Part shown: positions 16,946 through 25,928 of the stretch, one piece after another
Position numbering within the stretch: the stretch's first letter is position 1
Layout of the letters: each line of letters begins with the position of its first letter
DNA from: an uncultured Latescibacterota bacterium
GTDB taxonomy: Bacteria; Latescibacterota; UBA2968; UBA8231
Assembly: GCA_958295495.1 (NCBI GenBank)
Contig: OY282352.1
Location: 682,001 to 746,000, forward strand
Reading direction: 5' to 3'
Length of the DNA: 64,000 nt
The notes under the pieces: model-generated
What the model was told of the DNA's origin: nothing
The model's input: only the letters and a program-made list of their open reading frames with translations
The model's database searches: none
Made by a program: the position numbers and the translations under genes

Positions 16946-18427
16946 ATGTTTAAATTGAGCTATTATACCTTTATCATCCCAATAACGGAGAAGGGGGTGT
17001 ATCTCGCCTATAATTCATTTACCAATGCGTTGCTAGAATTGGAGGAACATGAAGGCGAGCAGATGCTGGAGTGGAGCAAGAAGGATGCCATTCCGTCTTC
17101 GGAACTCGACAGTGAGGCAAAGCGCTTTATAAACGCTTTGCTCGACAACCACTTTCTGGTAGACGAGGGAGTTGACGAGAAAGAGCGGTTACATCGCCGC
17201 ATTTCCACCCAGAAAGAACGGTTCTGGAGAGAGCCAGCGGCCATGGTGCTCACGATATTACCGACTATCTCATGCAATATGGGTTGTTCCTATTGCTTTG
17301 AGGGGCACAAGCCGTTCGGCAAGGTCATGAGTGATGAGGTGATGGACGATGTGGCCAAGTTCGTGGAGAGGGAACTCAAGCACAGTACTGTCGTCGATTC
17401 GTTCAAAGAAATATCCGTCCATTGGTACGGTGGGGAACCCCTCCTGCAACCGCAGGTCGTCGAGAGGCTCGCGAAAAGACTGTACCAGATCGCCGATGAA
17501 AACCAAATCCCCTATACTTCAATGATCATTACGAACGGAACCTATCTAACGGTTGATGTATGGGGTCTGTTAAAGGAAGCGAGAATTAATCGAGTACAGG
17601 TGACCCTCGATGGCCATAGGGAATCTCACAACAAGCAACGCCCCCTCACCTTGCCGATAGTTGGCCAAGACATAGAGGAGGGGAGCTATGATACCATATT
17701 GGAAAACCTGAAGTCTCTTCCGAAGGGAATGGCCTTGAATATCAGGATAAATTCGGATAGGACTATAATCAATTCCTTGGATGATCTCTTGGACGACCTA
17801 GAGAGAATCGGTCTGTGGCCGCAGCAGGCAGATCGTGTCAGTCTGACCCTCGCCCATAAGGAAACTCCTTATGAAGAGTCGGGGGTAGTAGACATCGAGT
17901 CTCAGTACTTGAGCCTCAAGCAGCAAACCAAGGCGCAGAAGCTATTTCAGGACATGAAGTTTAATCACTATAACAATTGGGCCGCCAAAAATAACAAGGG
18001 TATGGCTAGGAAGCGTCTTGCCTATCCTGAACCCGCGACGTTTATATGCGGGACCGCGTCTCTGCCCTATAGTTTTTCCGTAAGCTACGACGGGCACATT
18101 CACCAGTGTATGGAGCAAGTCAACGACCCCAAAGCTAAATCGCATTACATTGCCGATACTTACGATATCCAAGACCCCTTGCGGCAAATTTTCCTAGCAT
18201 GGGATAAATTTCGCCACCATCCGATGTGCACTGATTGCAAGGTACTGCCGATATGCAACATGGTTTGTCCTCACAAGGATCCGCCTGCAGCCTGCTGTGA
18301 TTGGAAGGTAGATCTTAAATCGCGGTTAAAGGAGCAGTATATCACGTCCATTGATACGCCCCACCTAATTGAGTCTTTCGATGAAGTGGAACGACAGAGG
18401 CAGAGAGATTTCACCCTTGTGATATAG
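16946..18427 (+). CDS. SPASM-domain radical SAM peptide maturase (CcpM-like)
   Basis: 493 residues. The cluster motif 'SCNMGCSYCFEG' (Cys110, Cys114, Cys117) binds the [4Fe-4S] cluster that cleaves S-adenosylmethionine; 'WYGGEPLL' and 'MIITNGTYLT' are further core motifs. The C-terminal SPASM region supplies the auxiliary-cluster cysteines in 'FICGTASLPYSFSVS', 'HIHQCMEQV' and 'HPMCTDCKVLPICNMVCPHK'. The first ~95 residues, before the barrel, probably recognise the precursor leader. It most resembles the maturases of Cys-rich clostridial peptides (CcpM), judged from motifs and context only. It should install carbon-carbon or thioether crosslinks in the 16602 peptide. ATG 16946 is preferred over the in-frame GTG 16937 because AGAAAGGTGA lies just upstream. 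Confidence 0.9.
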   Translation: MFKLSYYTFIIPITEKGVYLAYNSFTNALLELEEHEGEQMLEWSKKDAIPSSELDSEAKRFINALLDNHFLVDEGVDEKERLHRRISTQKERFWREPAAMVLTILPTISCNMGCSYCFEGHKPFGKVMSDEVMDDVAKFVERELKHSTVVDSFKEISVHWYGGEPLLQPQVVERLAKRLYQIADENQIPYTSMIITNGTYLTVDVWGLLKEARINRVQVTLDGHRESHNKQRPLTLPIVGQDIEEGSYDTILENLKSLPKGMALNIRINSDRTIINSLDDLLDDLERIGLWPQQADRVSLTLAHKETPYEESGVVDIESQYLSLKQQTKAQKLFQDMKFNHYNNWAAKNNKGMARKRLAYPEPATFICGTASLPYSFSVSYDGHIHQCMEQVNDPKAKSHYIADTYDIQDPLRQIFLAWDKFRHHPMCTDCKVLPICNMVCPHKDPPAACCDWKVDLKSRLKEQYITSIDTPHLIESFDEVERQRQRDFTLVI

Positions 18428-18587
18428 CGTCCCAATAGCTTCTATGGCTGCTATTGAGGACTGCATAATCAAAGTCCTAGTCTGATGGATAGTGGAGCAT
18501 GCTTGACGAACGCTTGTCACAGATGCTGTTGGGTCTGTAAGAAACCCTGATCTGGAACGAGCCTAACGCTTTAAAAGGAGGATTACT
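18428..18587 (+). other. Intergenic region with a short Cys-rich frame
   Basis: Holds a 21-codon frame (18485-18550) reading MDSGACLTNACHRCCWVCKK plus Pro, with five Cys. It has no leader-like sequence and no ribosome site, and a stop lies 9 codons upstream in frame. Probably chance, but the Cys spacing in a peptide cluster is noted. The ribosome site of the next gene (aaaaggagg) lies at the right end. Confidence 0.3.
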
Positions 18588-19328
18588 ATGCATCGCATTA
18601 GCCGAAATTCAGACAAATCGCTCTTAGTTACAGCTAGAGAACCCGATTTTGATCTTGACGCTTTTTCCCGACGCAAGTTCCTTCGCTTAGGAGCCATGAC
18701 CACGACAGTAATGACGATCTTGCCGATTGCTCTGTTTACTCAAGAAGCAAAGGCAGGTTCTATATTATTTCCTTGGATTGCATGGACTGGTAGACAGGCT
18801 TTCGCCGCTGGAATTAGTTGGCTTGTCAACCGCGTCCTTGATAAGATATTTCTTGAAGACGACCCTAAGATCGCTGATAGGCTCGATGTGCGGAGTATAA
18901 CTCCAAGGCCAACGGGGGATAGCTTCCACGACTCCCACGCTGATCCTTATGCCGTGATGAACTCGCATTACCACTTTGATGCAGAGTATTCGAGCGAATT
19001 TGAATACTATGTTGAGCTAAGTGCCTATCTCCGTTTCGACAAAGCTAATCCAATAGCGGATTCCAAGGATTTGTCGACTTTGGAAATCAAGCGACTTGCA
19101 AAAGAAGTGAAGTATTACAGGACAATCCTTTTCCCTTGTGGGCTACGGGAACGCCCGTCTAAAGACCATCGTGATGGTTACCACAGCACCTGCACTGAGT
19201 ATAACGTCCATCCCGATCTCTTGGAACTTGAGTATGTACGTCCTTTCAATGATGGACGCGATTTATATTCAGCCTACGGAGTTAAGATCATAAAAACTGG
19301 AGAAAAGGATCTTCTCATTTCAGTATAA
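18588..19328 (+). CDS. Tat-signal hypothetical protein (246 aa)
   Basis: Strong ribosome site (AAAAGGAGG). The N-terminus carries a twin-arginine signal: 'FSRRKFLRLGA' at about residue 25, followed by the hydrophobic 'MTTTVMTILPIALF' and a possible cleavage after 'EAKAG'. A second hydrophobic, possibly amphipathic stretch follows ('WTGRQAFAAGISWLVN'). The rest is polar with His/Tyr-rich segments ('SHYHFDAEYSSEFEYYVEL') and two Cys (in 'LFPCGLRE' and 'YHSTCTEYN'). I recognise no family. Tat export suggests it folds, perhaps with a cofactor, before leaving the cytoplasm. It lies inside the peptide island and in its direction, so an immunity, receptor or late-processing role is possible but unsupported. 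Confidence 0.7.
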   Translation: MHRISRNSDKSLLVTAREPDFDLDAFSRRKFLRLGAMTTTVMTILPIALFTQEAKAGSILFPWIAWTGRQAFAAGISWLVNRVLDKIFLEDDPKIADRLDVRSITPRPTGDSFHDSHADPYAVMNSHYHFDAEYSSEFEYYVELSAYLRFDKANPIADSKDLSTLEIKRLAKEVKYYRTILFPCGLRERPSKDHRDGYHSTCTEYNVHPDLLELEYVRPFNDGRDLYSAYGVKIIKTGEKDLLISV

Positions 19329-19403
19329 GAGCCTCTATCAAAACGTCTTGCCGGTGTCGAGTTCGACAGCGGTTGACAACTATTTGTAGGAGACGAGGCA
19401 TTG

Positions 19404-19446
19404 AGAGCGCGGATGTCCTGTCCGCAGGCTCGGGAAGCAGGCGTCT
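19404..19446. repeat. REP-like palindromic element, copy 1
   Basis: agagcgcggatgtcctgtcc then gcaggctcgggaagcaggcgtct. Ends pair (agagcgc / gcgtct) and an inner cgga...tccg pair exists. Related copies lie at 28930 and 29297. It sits in the gap between the Tat protein and the subtilisin fusion. Confidence 0.7.
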
Positions 19447-19523
19447 AGGTTTTGATAGGCACTCTTAATCGAAACGAAGGAAGTTCGCTTTGGGCGATAC
19501 TTCTTTTATTTCCCTTTAGACCA

Positions 19524-21422
19524 ATGAGAATAGCAATCGTAGACAGCGGCATAGATGTGGGGCACAAGCGTCTCAAGGATTGTGCGTGTAGCGGCGTTTC
19601 GCTGCGGTGTGATGGAGAGAACGAACTCACCCTCACCAACGAATACGGCGACAGCCTCGGTCATGGGACCGCCTGTGCGAGCCTCGTGCATAAGGTAGAC
19701 CCGCAGGCGGAAATAGTGGCAGTGAAAATATTCCACTGTGATCTATCTGCCAAAGAGGGGTTGCTCAGTGAGAGCATCAGATGGTGTTTGGACAACGACA
19801 TCAACATCATCAACCTGTCCCTCGGCATCCAGACGGATAGTCCCTCGCAAGCCCTGATTGGCCTTCTCGAAGAGGCATTTGAAAAAAACGTCGTCGTCGT
19901 CTCGGCGGCGCATAACGACTTGAGGCTGGAATGTTACCCGGCGCATTTCCACACTGTGTTCGGTGTGACATGGGGAAAGGTGGACCATCACCGCTTATAT
20001 GGTTATCTGCCCGGCTCGCCCATCGAATTTATCGCCAAGGGAACGATACAGCGGGTCGCATGGAAAGATGGGGGATATTCCATATTGAGCGGGACGAGTA
20101 TGGCATGTGCCTATTTCACCGGCATAACGGCGGGCGTATTAAGGCAGAGCCCGTCAATGTCGGTCAGAGAACTCAGGAGTCACCTGATCGGGAACGCGGA
20201 TGCGACTATTCGGGCGTTGCAACTAGGCAGCAACATCCAGGGGGCCTTCCCGAGGATCATCAGCGGCGATCTGGACAAGGCGGGACGGAGGCTATTCCGC
20301 CAGGGGGAAAAGATGGATTGGCTGGGGAACCTAGCGCTTTTCCCGGCCAGCGAAAAGGAGATGAGCGGCTTTGTCGAGTTTCCCGGCTATTGTACGCAAA
20401 AGATAGCCAAGTACATTGACTATCCGAGAAACATGAAGATGCCGCACCAAAACGGCAGAGGCAAAAGCGCTTCTATCAAAATATACGACAAGATGCTGGA
20501 CACGGCGGATTGCGGAGACTTCGACACGATGGTCTTGGGGTATTTTTACGATCAACTCTTTGAAGCGAATATCCGGTTCGGTAACGACTTGCTGGACGTA
20601 TGCATGAAGGCCCAAAAGAACCTCTACGTATATGACTCTAGGTTAAAGGCCCATATCGAGTGCTTGAACGGGGATGTAGAGCCTTTGTTTCGGCTGTATA
20701 TGCCGGAAGTCAGCAGCCGGCTGCACGACCGCGTCATGCAGTTTCGTCATCTGCCCAAGGTGCGAGTGCCCGTCATGGCGGTGATGGGCACGAGCAACCG
20801 ACAGGGGAAGTTCACCGCGCAACTCCGTCTCAAATACATCCTCAAAAGAGAGGGGTACAAGGTCGGCCATGTCTCCACCGAGCCCCAAGGTGAGTTGTTC
20901 GGAGCGGATTTCAGCTTTCCCTACGGGTACAACGGGACGGTTTCAATCGGCCGCGAAAAGTGGTCGATGTTTCTCCGCACCTTGCTCAAAGGCGTCCAAG
21001 AATACAACGATCCCCATATCATCCTAACCGGGACGCAAGGCATGACGGTTCCCCGAGTACGCAACCAAGCCCCGCTGGGCAACGAATGCGATAGCTTGGA
21101 ATTCATGTACGGCGTTCAGCCCGATGCGTTAGTTTGCGCCATAAATCCCCAAGATCCTATTGAGCTGGTCGTCAACGTGTGCCAAGCGGCCCGGATATTT
21201 TGCGGGGCGAAACCGTTGTTCTTCATAATGACTCCCTGGATGAGAGACTACATGCGGGCTAGCAACGGCCGAAGAATAAGCCGACACCGATACCTGAATA
21301 AGGACGAGATGGCGGAGAAAATGGACCATTTCCAAGAGGAATTGCAAAAGCCGGTCATCGATATCATGGATGTGAACAACGACGGGCTCATCTTAGACGC
21401 CATCCAGGATTTCTTTTCGTGA
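19524..21422 (+). CDS. Subtilisin-family protease fused to P-loop peptide-maturation domain (632 aa)
   Basis: Residues 1-~210 form a compact S8 peptidase with the full triad: D7 in 'AIVDSGID', H47 in 'LGHGTACASL', S192 in 'ILSGTSMACAYFTG', and oxyanion N131 ('SAAHND'). No signal peptide or propeptide precedes it, so it acts in the cytoplasm. After a linker region (~240-400), residues ~415-600 form a P-loop domain with 'MGTSNRQGKFTAQLRLKYIL' (G422-K429, GxxxxxGK type), 'STEPQGELFGAD' and 'GVQPDALVCAINPQDPIE'. This resembles DUF1611 and the clostridial peptide-maturation protein TIGR04066 (from memory). The fusion ties a leader or follower protease to a nucleotide-dependent partner. ATG 19524 is chosen because catalytic Asp7 requires a start here; upstream in-frame codons lack a ribosome site and look non-coding. 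Confidence 0.87.
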   Translation: MRIAIVDSGIDVGHKRLKDCACSGVSLRCDGENELTLTNEYGDSLGHGTACASLVHKVDPQAEIVAVKIFHCDLSAKEGLLSESIRWCLDNDINIINLSLGIQTDSPSQALIGLLEEAFEKNVVVVSAAHNDLRLECYPAHFHTVFGVTWGKVDHHRLYGYLPGSPIEFIAKGTIQRVAWKDGGYSILSGTSMACAYFTGITAGVLRQSPSMSVRELRSHLIGNADATIRALQLGSNIQGAFPRIISGDLDKAGRRLFRQGEKMDWLGNLALFPASEKEMSGFVEFPGYCTQKIAKYIDYPRNMKMPHQNGRGKSASIKIYDKMLDTADCGDFDTMVLGYFYDQLFEANIRFGNDLLDVCMKAQKNLYVYDSRLKAHIECLNGDVEPLFRLYMPEVSSRLHDRVMQFRHLPKVRVPVMAVMGTSNRQGKFTAQLRLKYILKREGYKVGHVSTEPQGELFGADFSFPYGYNGTVSIGREKWSMFLRTLLKGVQEYNDPHIILTGTQGMTVPRVRNQAPLGNECDSLEFMYGVQPDALVCAINPQDPIELVVNVCQAARIFCGAKPLFFIMTPWMRDYMRASNGRRISRHRYLNKDEMAEKMDHFQEELQKPVIDIMDVNNDGLILDAIQDFFS

Positions 21423-21442
21423 ACGGGCATAAGGACTGCACC

Positions 21443-21736
21443 ATGCGAGGAGACATCAAGAAACGACTGTACGAGTTGATAGAGACTTTTGGGGACCAAC
21501 CGCTCGACTTTTCTGTCGAGGGCGACGTACGGCGGATGCTCCATATCATCTTGAGCGAGTCCATGCAGGCGATGGAATTCGTCATCGCCCTTGAGGAAGA
21601 ATTCGAAATCGAGTTCGACGACGAAGACATCTCCATTGAATTCTTCCTCGACCTGGATCATATCGTCCTATCCGTGCTGAAGGGGCTGGAGCAGAAGGAG
21701 GCGGATGACCTAGTACAACCAAGTGCCGTCATCTAA
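21443..21736 (+). CDS. Acyl-carrier-like peptide maturation protein (97 aa)
   Basis: Small acidic helical protein with the carrier-protein pattern 'SESMQAMEFVIALEEEFEIE' followed by 'FDDEDISIEFF'. Aligned with true carriers ('DSLDxVELVMALEEEFxIEI'), S40 sits at the phosphopantetheine site, although the normal 'DSL' is 'ESM'. Clostridial Cys-rich peptide loci carry an 'acyl carrier-related' protein (TIGR04069, from memory) that this resembles. It may carry an acyl group for the BtrH-like protein at 27865, or may only use the fold as a protein partner. ATG 21443 has AAGGA upstream; an in-frame GTG at 21419 overlaps the preceding stop and is the alternative. Confidence 0.8.
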   Translation: MRGDIKKRLYELIETFGDQPLDFSVEGDVRRMLHIILSESMQAMEFVIALEEEFEIEFDDEDISIEFFLDLDHIVLSVLKGLEQKEADDLVQPSAVI

Positions 21737-21747
21737 AGAGGCTTGCC

Positions 21748-23148
21748 ATGTTCAAGACCATTCTGTTCAAGGAAATCAAGGGGCACTTAGGCACAGTGAC
21801 GTTCATTGTATGGCTTAGCGTCTCGTGCTTTCTGGTATGGATGGTCTTAGAGAGCGGCTATTCAAGATATGAGCAAAAGCATCAGCACTACCTCGATATA
21901 GGAAGGGAAACCAAAGACGGCTCTAGCAAAGAATACAATCCTTTTATGCCGGACGAGGAGCAATTCCGGGTGCTGCGCGAGCCGTCCATATTGAGCACTA
22001 TCGTCTACGGACTAGAAGGCGAGATGCCGGTCTATATGACCATCACCCCCAACGGCGTCCGGTCTGGGTCGGTGGGCACAGGAGAGTCCGTATTGAGCCT
22101 ATTCGGGGAGCTGGATTTTCTCTTGGTCATCGAGTTGGTGCTCGGGCTGATGGCCGTCGTGCAGGCGTCCAGTCTGATATCTTCGGAAGGGGAAAACGGC
22201 ACCCTGAAGCTGATATTAGCCAACCCGGTCTCGCGCAGTACCGTCTTGCTGGGCAAGGGGTTGGGCGGATACGTTATCGTCGCCTTTGTCTTTGTATTTT
22301 CCACCTTTATCGGGCTTTTGTTTCTGTCGATCAGGGGATTTCCGCTCTTTGACTCGGCGGTGCTCGCGCCGATAGTCTTGATTTTGGTGGGGAGTCTGGT
22401 CTATCTGCTGGTCACCTTTCTGGTGGGGTTGTTCTGTTCCATCCTGTTCCTCAATTCCCAAGTGGCCTTGGTGCTGAGCGTCTCGGTCTGGGCCGCGATG
22501 TCTTTGCTCTTGCCTAAAAGCGCCTGGACGGCGGCGGAGTTGCTCCGCCCGGTAGAAGATGAACGGACCGTTTACTTGCGTCAAAAGCATGCCCGTGAAG
22601 ACCATTTAAGGGCTCAGCACGAGGAAATGAACAAGCATTACCCCCAGCAGTTAGATGATACGGAATGGTTCATGGCCAACTTCGCCAACCTGTCGGAGGA
22701 AGGCGCGGCGGTTTGGTCAAAGTACAGCGACCGGATATCCAAAGACTTGGCCACCATCGCCGAGGGCCATCACCGGGAGAAGCAAGAACAGGAGTCCCTC
22801 GGTAAGGTACTGTGCCGGGCATCCCCTGCGGGCAGTCTCCGACTGCTGTTGGCCAATGTGTCCGGTACGGGCGACCAGATGAGGTGGCGGTTCTTGCAGG
22901 CGGCTTGGAACTACCAAAATGCGGTCAATGACAACGTTTTTGTAAAAAAGCCCGTGCTCGCTATCCAGAATAGGAGTTGGGTCCATGATATGGGTGCAGA
23001 GGACCCGCCGCCCCCGCCTCTAATCAAGGCACTGTCCTTCGGCAGTGTCTTAACAGAATCAGCGCTAGACATAGCCTTATTATCCGTCTATGCCGTCTTG
23101 CTCTTCATGCTGGCCTATATGCTTTTCATGCGTCGCTCCATAGTGTAA
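21748..23148 (+). CDS. ABC-2-type transporter permease (466 aa)
   Basis: Integral membrane protein with one N-terminal helix (about 15-35), an outer segment, a middle group of helices ('LDFLLVIELVLGLMAVVQAS', 'VIVAFVFVFSTFIGLLFLSI', 'VLILVGSLVYLLVTFLVGLF', 'ALVLSVSVWAAMSLLLP'), a soluble loop of about 150 residues, and a last helix ending 'YMLFMRRSIV'. 'SSEGENGTLKLILANPVSRS' is the typical cytoplasmic coupling element of the ABC-2/NosY group. No stand-alone ATPase gene is adjacent, which is unusual for this class. It may borrow an ATPase from elsewhere. A role in peptide export or immunity is likely from its place between the carrier-like and UPF0489 genes. Confidence 0.85.
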   Translation: MFKTILFKEIKGHLGTVTFIVWLSVSCFLVWMVLESGYSRYEQKHQHYLDIGRETKDGSSKEYNPFMPDEEQFRVLREPSILSTIVYGLEGEMPVYMTITPNGVRSGSVGTGESVLSLFGELDFLLVIELVLGLMAVVQASSLISSEGENGTLKLILANPVSRSTVLLGKGLGGYVIVAFVFVFSTFIGLLFLSIRGFPLFDSAVLAPIVLILVGSLVYLLVTFLVGLFCSILFLNSQVALVLSVSVWAAMSLLLPKSAWTAAELLRPVEDERTVYLRQKHAREDHLRAQHEEMNKHYPQQLDDTEWFMANFANLSEEGAAVWSKYSDRISKDLATIAEGHHREKQEQESLGKVLCRASPAGSLRLLLANVSGTGDQMRWRFLQAAWNYQNAVNDNVFVKKPVLAIQNRSWVHDMGAEDPPPPPLIKALSFGSVLTESALDIALLSVYAVLLFMLAYMLFMRRSIV

Positions 23149-23186
23149 CCCACCGACCCCCGAAATAACAGCAAAGGATGGATGTC

Positions 23187-24092
23187 ATGGTAAAAACCGT
23201 AGTCGTCGAAGAGCATAACGAAGCTTTTTTTCTTTGGCATTGGGCGAAAAATCAGGGCCTTATTCCCAGCAGGGACAATTACCTGCTGCACATTGACGAG
23301 CACGCGGACATGTCTGCGCCCAGACTCCGCCAGTCTATCAAGGATCTGAACGGTGATTTCATCGATGTTGTAGACTTCACCTACCGCGAGTTATCCATTT
23401 CCTCGTTTATAATCCCCGCGGTGTACCAAGGCCTCATAAACGAGATATACTGGGCCAAGCAAAATCATAAGGGGAGCGAAAAAAAAGAAAGAGTAGAATT
23501 CGTTCGCTCCTACAACAGCCAAGGCAAATTTATGATCAGAATGCCGTGCAAGGGAGAAGAAGATGTAGAGAAAATTTCGACAATTGAGGACGACGATAGG
23601 AAACAGCTCAATATCTATTTGGGTGCGGAAGAGGATATTCCGGAGCAGCGGGAGGTACTTCTGGACATTGACCTAGATTACTTTTCGGCTATTGAGCACC
23701 CGAGTGAATACCAGAGCCTGCGGATCGCGATCACACGGGAGGAGTACGAGCGATTCATAAGCGACAAGTACCATTCCCTGAGATTCGTCGGTCCAAGGTT
23801 CGAGGCTAAGGAAGCAGACGGTCAATTTTACTATGAAATCAACGAAACCGACGAGATATATGCAGCCAAGCTCAAAATCGACGAAGGCTCGATCGCGGTC
23901 AGGGTCCAAGAACTGATCGATTCGCTCAAGGCAAAGGATATCCAGCCGCAACTGATCAGCTTATGCCGATCAAAGATCAGCGGGTACACACCAGAAGACC
24001 AATGCGAGTTTATCCAAGAACTACTGGTGAACGGCTTGGACAGAATTTACGATATGGACATCTGCCACGTTGAGGATATCCTGAAGGGATAG
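23187..24092 (+). CDS. UPF0489-family protein (peptide-arginase-like metalloenzyme)
   Basis: 301 residues. Acidic/His motifs of an arginase/deacetylase-like metal site are present: 'LLHIDEHADM' (H35, D37, H39, D41) near the N-terminus, 'LLDIDLDYFS' (D160, D162, D164) in the middle and 'LISLCRSKISGYTPEDQ' near the C-terminus, the order known for UPF0489. A family member, OspR of the landornamide pathway, removes the guanidine group of Arg in a precursor to give ornithine (established, from memory). The precursor found here contains no Arg, so the substrate or reaction must differ, or another substrate exists. ATG 23187 is preferred over ATG 23178 because AGGATGG lies 8 bases upstream. Confidence 0.8.
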   Translation: MVKTVVVEEHNEAFFLWHWAKNQGLIPSRDNYLLHIDEHADMSAPRLRQSIKDLNGDFIDVVDFTYRELSISSFIIPAVYQGLINEIYWAKQNHKGSEKKERVEFVRSYNSQGKFMIRMPCKGEEDVEKISTIEDDDRKQLNIYLGAEEDIPEQREVLLDIDLDYFSAIEHPSEYQSLRIAITREEYERFISDKYHSLRFVGPRFEAKEADGQFYYEINETDEIYAAKLKIDEGSIAVRVQELIDSLKAKDIQPQLISLCRSKISGYTPEDQCEFIQELLVNGLDRIYDMDICHVEDILKG

Positions 24093-24168
24093 GCGCGGCC
24101 GTTCCTGTCCCATTGCGTGAGGACGAGGTGAGAGTGTATGAAACGCGCGCCCTGACTCGGAAACCAGA

Positions 24169-25890
24169 ATGATGCTCAGAACCACACTAAAGCGAATCGG
24201 ATTATACCGGGCGATTATGGCCAACGGACTGTATATACTGCTCCTGTGTCTTATCGCCGCTGCAGTCGTGGCCTTGACCATAGCTAAGCCCATCGTGTTT
24301 TCTAGGATAATAGACGAGGGAATTCTCAGTGAGGATTGGGGGGTGGTCCAGTCGCACTGTATCTACTTCCTCATAATCGCATTGGGTTTGAGCCTGTTCG
24401 GGTTGGGTCATGTCCTAGTCGCGTCAATCATATACAACAAAATATCCCTGATAATCAAAGAGGTGATCTTAGACCGAATCTCCCTCTTGGACGCCGAATT
24501 CTTCCATACGAACAAGACGGGAGACGTGATCACCAAGCTGGACAACGACGTATCGAGCATCCAGACGTACATCATGTCGGTCCTGAACACCTCCATGAGC
24601 AATTTCCTGAGCTTTCTAGGGGCGATGATCTATATCGGCTACGTGCAATGGAGGATGTTGGTCGTCGGGTTCTTGGTGACCCCGTTCGTGGGATTGGCCA
24701 TTTATGCCTTTCGCAATGTGTTATACTCCAAGGACAAGAAGGCTCGAGAACTGAAATCCGACGTAAATGACGCGATAATAAACGCCTTCGACAATCAGCT
24801 TTACCTGAGGAAGGTCGGATTGGACTTGAGAGCACTGTCGAAATGCAAAACGACCTTGGATCAGTATCGGATCGCGTCCATATTCAACGATGTATGGCGC
24901 GGCGGCAGCGGGTCGCTAAACAAGCTCCTGCTTGCCGTGGGCTATATCGTTACAATTGGCTACGGGTCGTGGCTAGTCTTCGAGGGCATGCTGAGCATCG
25001 GCAATCTTTTTGCGTTTCTCACGTTGCGCACCATGTTCCTAGCCCCGTTGTCGTTTTTCGAGGAGATTTACAGAGGGTACTTTTCGACTAAATCCGCGTT
25101 CAAGCGCTTGGACGATTTCTTCTGCCACCAGATCGAGGAGGGTTTGGATCGCACGGACAACTCGAAACCCGAATCGATCGAGACGATCTGTTTGAGCAAC
25201 GTATCGTTCTCCTACCCAAGGCAAGACCGTCTCCTGAACCGCATTGACGCGCAATTCGGCAAGGGTTGGAACGTCTTAGGGGGTAGGAACGGTGTTGGTA
25301 AATCGTCGTTGATCGACCTGCTCATGAAAATTTCGTCCCCGAGTAAAGGTCGCATCCTAATCGACGGCGTGGATATCGCCCCGATCAACAATCGGTCTTG
25401 GCGGTCCAACATCAGTGCCATGCCACAAACCACGTATCTGTTCAAAGGGTCGTTGAGGGAGAATATCCGTCTGTACGACGAGCGGGTAACCGATGATCGC
25501 ATTCAGTTCGTGCTAAACAACTTGGGCTTCGATTTTGATGCCGAAGACTTGCCAGCAGGACTTGATACGAATATCGCGGAGGGCGGGAGCAACTTTTCCG
25601 GTGGCCAGAGCCAGAAAATCGCGATCGCCAGAGCCGTCGTCAAAGATACTCCTATCTACATTTTCGATGAACCCCTGTCTAATCTGGATGTGCGTTCGCG
25701 CGGTCTGGCCTTAGCGTACTTAAAAAATGCACTCAAAGGCAAGATCGTTTTAATCGTTTCACATGATGATATAGGTGAATACACAGACCGGGAGTACGAA
25801 ATAGAAGACGGGACCATCGTGGCCACCGCCGCAAACGGGTTCGAGCGTGTTCCAAAGGATGGTTCCAACACTTTGCATCTATCGGTTTGA
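24169..25890 (+). CDS. ABC exporter with fused membrane and ATPase domains (573 aa)
   Basis: Half-transporter of the MsbA/LagD fold but without an N-terminal C39 peptidase. Six helices lie within residues ~20-300. The ATPase domain has Walker A 'GGRNGVGKSSLIDLL' (371-379), signature 'FSGGQSQKIAIARAV', Walker B 'IYIFDEPLSNLD' and H-loop 'VLIVSHDD'. It should act as a homodimer and export the matured peptide. Lack of a C39 domain means cleavage must be done elsewhere, which fits the subtilisin fusion at 19524. The next gene follows by 38 bp. The second codon is also ATG (24172). Confidence 0.92.
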   Translation: MMLRTTLKRIGLYRAIMANGLYILLLCLIAAAVVALTIAKPIVFSRIIDEGILSEDWGVVQSHCIYFLIIALGLSLFGLGHVLVASIIYNKISLIIKEVILDRISLLDAEFFHTNKTGDVITKLDNDVSSIQTYIMSVLNTSMSNFLSFLGAMIYIGYVQWRMLVVGFLVTPFVGLAIYAFRNVLYSKDKKARELKSDVNDAIINAFDNQLYLRKVGLDLRALSKCKTTLDQYRIASIFNDVWRGGSGSLNKLLLAVGYIVTIGYGSWLVFEGMLSIGNLFAFLTLRTMFLAPLSFFEEIYRGYFSTKSAFKRLDDFFCHQIEEGLDRTDNSKPESIETICLSNVSFSYPRQDRLLNRIDAQFGKGWNVLGGRNGVGKSSLIDLLMKISSPSKGRILIDGVDIAPINNRSWRSNISAMPQTTYLFKGSLRENIRLYDERVTDDRIQFVLNNLGFDFDAEDLPAGLDTNIAEGGSNFSGGQSQKIAIARAVVKDTPIYIFDEPLSNLDVRSRGLALAYLKNALKGKIVLIVSHDDIGEYTDREYEIEDGTIVATAANGFERVPKDGSNTLHLSV

Positions 25891-25928
25891 CCGCAAACGA
25901 CGCCAAAGAACATCTAGGAGATCCGCTT

